From Candidatus Saccharicenans sp. (GTDB lineage Bacteria > Acidobacteriota > Aminicenantia > Aminicenantales > Saccharicenantaceae), in contig JASEIU010000002.1 in the NCBI GenBank assembly GCA_030017715.1, positions 112,915-176,914 on the forward strand: a stretch of DNA of 64,000 bases, in the 5' to 3' direction. Within the stretch, counting starts at the first letter, position 1. Each line of letters starts with the position of its first letter. Below, one piece after another: positions 62,645 through 64,000 of this stretch. The position numbers and the translations under genes are program-made. The notes below the pieces were generated by a model. It was given only the letters and a program-made list of their open reading frames with translations. It was not told the DNA's origin and searched no databases.

Positions 62645-63396
62645 TTCTTTATCAACTCCTCTGCCAGATTCATATAGGCTTCGGCCCCCTTTGATTTCGG
62701 GTCGTAGATTACAGCCGGCTTGCCGAAACTGGGAGCTTCAGCCAGCCTGACACTCCTCGGAATTATAGTGTTCAGGAGCACTCCTCGTAATGAATGTTTT
62801 ATTTCGTCGGCCACCTGCCTGGCTAAATTGGTTCGCTCATCAAACATGGTTAAAAGAATGCCCTCAATGTAAAGCTGCGGATTGAAGTAGGTGCGGACCA
62901 TGTCCAGGGTATGAAACAGGTCGGGAATGCCTTCCATACAGAAAAATTCAGCCTGCACTGGAATCAAAATTGAATCCGCTGCCGACAGGGCATTAAGGGT
63001 CAAAAAGCCAAGAGAAGGGGGGCAATCTATCAGAATAAAATTGAACAGTTTCCTGACTTCCTGAAGAGCAGCCTTAAGTCTCTTTTCCCGACCCTCTATT
63101 TGATAAAGTTCAGCTTCAGCCCCGCTGAGTTCCGGCGAGCAGCCGCACAGGAAAAGATTATCCAGCGCCGTGGGGGACAGGCACTGCATAACTTCCTGCC
63201 CATTCAACAAGGCCTGGTAAATTCCTTTCCCTTTCTCCTTGGGCTGACCCAGACCGACTGTAGCCATGCCCTGAGGGTCGAGGTCCACAATCAGCACCCG
63301 CAGGTTCTTCAGGGCCAGAGAAGCCCCGAGGTTGATGGTGGTGGTGGTTTTGCCCACTCCGCCTTTTTGATTGGCTACGGCAATAATCTTATTCAT
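62641..63396 (-). CDS. parA: Chromosome partitioning ATPase ParA
   Basis: MNKIIAVANQKGGVGKTTTTINLGASLA, VLIVDLDPQGMATVGLG, ILIDCPPSLGFLTLNAL; ORF track start 63423 is an extension overlapping mnmG. Confidence 0.95.
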   Translation of the reverse strand: MNKIIAVANQKGGVGKTTTTINLGASLALKNLRVLIVDLDPQGMATVGLGQPKEKGKGIYQALLNGQEVMQCLSPTALDNLFLCGCSPELSGAEAELYQIEGREKRLKAALQEVRKLFNFILIDCPPSLGFLTLNALSAADSILIPVQAEFFCMEGIPDLFHTLDMVRTYFNPQLYIEGILLTMFDERTNLARQVADEIKHSLRGVLLNTIIPRSVRLAEAPSFGKPAVIYDPKSKGAEAYMNLAEELIKK

Positions 63397-64000
63397 CTGG
63401 CTCGCATGTTCCACGTGGAACATTATTCCCGAGGTTCTTTTTCCTGATCACCTCAAGATATAGATAAATATTATAGACAGCCGCCGGCGTAATTCCAGAG
63501 ATTTTTTTAATCTGGCCGATGTTTTCCGGCCGGTTTTTCTCCAGTTTCTCCACCTGTTCTCTGGTCAGGCCAGGAATCTCCCGGAAATTGAGGTCCGGGG
63601 GAACCGACAGGCTATCAAGCTTCATTATCCTGGCCACCTCTTTTTCCTGCTTTCTTAAATAGCCCTCATACTTTATTTCGGATTCAATATATCTTATTTC
63701 TTCCGGGTTCAATTCGACCGGCGACCCAATTTTTTCGGTCAACTTCTTCCAGGTGATGCCGGGTTTTCTGAGATAACTGACGGCCGGAACGGCGTCTCCT
63801 TTCTCATCTTTAATTTTTTCCCGGCCCAGGAAATCCATCGCCCTTTTAATTCTCTCCTGTTTCTCCTGAAATTCCTGATAACATTGTTCGCTCACCAGGC
63901 CTAATTTAAGACCATAGGGCATTAACCTGAGGTCGGCGTTATCAATCCTTAAATTGAGTCGGTATTCGGCCCTGGATGTAAAAAGTCGGTATGGCTCGTC
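63389..64000 (-). CDS. mnmG: tRNA uridine-5-carboxymethylaminomethyl modification enzyme MnmG, C-terminal part (runs off window)
   Basis: Reading frame continues to the edge as DEPYRLFTSRAEYRLNLRIDNADLRLMPYGLKLGLV...; C-terminal IPGLTREQVEKLEKNRPENIGQIKKISGITPAAVYNIYLYL. Confidence 0.9.
   Translation of the reverse strand, partial: DEPYRLFTSRAEYRLNLRIDNADLRLMPYGLKLGLVSEQCYQEFQEKQERIKRAMDFLGREKIKDEKGDAVPAVSYLRKPGITWKKLTEKIGSPVELNPEEIRYIESEIKYEGYLRKQEKEVARIMKLDSLSVPPDLNFREIPGLTREQVEKLEKNRPENIGQIKKISGITPAAVYNIYLYLEVIRKKNLGNNVPRGTCEPDE
63407..63422. promoter_or_regulatory. parS-like ParB binding site
   Basis: TGTTCCACGTGGAACA, a perfect 16-bp palindrome matching the known parS class (consensus tGTTtCACGTGAAACa and C/G variant), next to parAB. 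Confidence 0.88.

Noticed and set aside
1-64000. tRNA or rRNA genes
   Set aside because: None recognised by eye; a tRNAscan/Infernal run would be needed to exclude them fully.

Overview
The window is a gene-dense bacterial chromosomal segment, mostly housekeeping. Gene content, and the ParAB/MnmG locus at the right edge, would fit an Acidobacteriota or Aminicenantes-like genome, but that placement is inference only. The first ~4.3 kb is a decayed mobile region with two related, dead IS91-like transposase copies, one of which is an internal-deletion derivative of the other, next to gene remnants. The rest carries:
- a Kbl-like / ACP / acyl-AMP ligase / AcpS cassette
- mntP, uvrA, mgsA, a SagB-type nitroreductase, NatAB-like ABC genes, Fe-SOD, recA, fhs, radC, an AMP-ligase, ogt and a NYN/OST-HTH protein
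- a hybrid kinase / REC-GGDEF / Hpt phosphorelay
- a POT-like transporter, gltX, a TrmH-family rRNA methyltransferase, an ABC fusion, accA, hisS and aspS
- a paired M16 peptidase locus, an APC permease and a radical SAM protein
- manC, a phosphohexomutase, kdsC, pyrG, bactofilin, parB, parA and partial mnmG
The observations most worth follow-up are: (1) a dispersed intergenic repeat family of at least five or six members (8.7, 25.5-26.35, 33.4 and 35.5-35.7 kb), usually just 3' of a gene in the sense orientation and possibly structured RNA; (2) the Kbl-ACP-ligase-AcpS operon; (3) a SOD with two well-placed Shine-Dalgarno sites that would give Tat-signal and cytosolic forms; (4) twin near-perfect palindromic operators at 61.23-61.30 kb; (5) a parS-like palindrome inside the mnmG/parA overlap. 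No searches or folding could be run.
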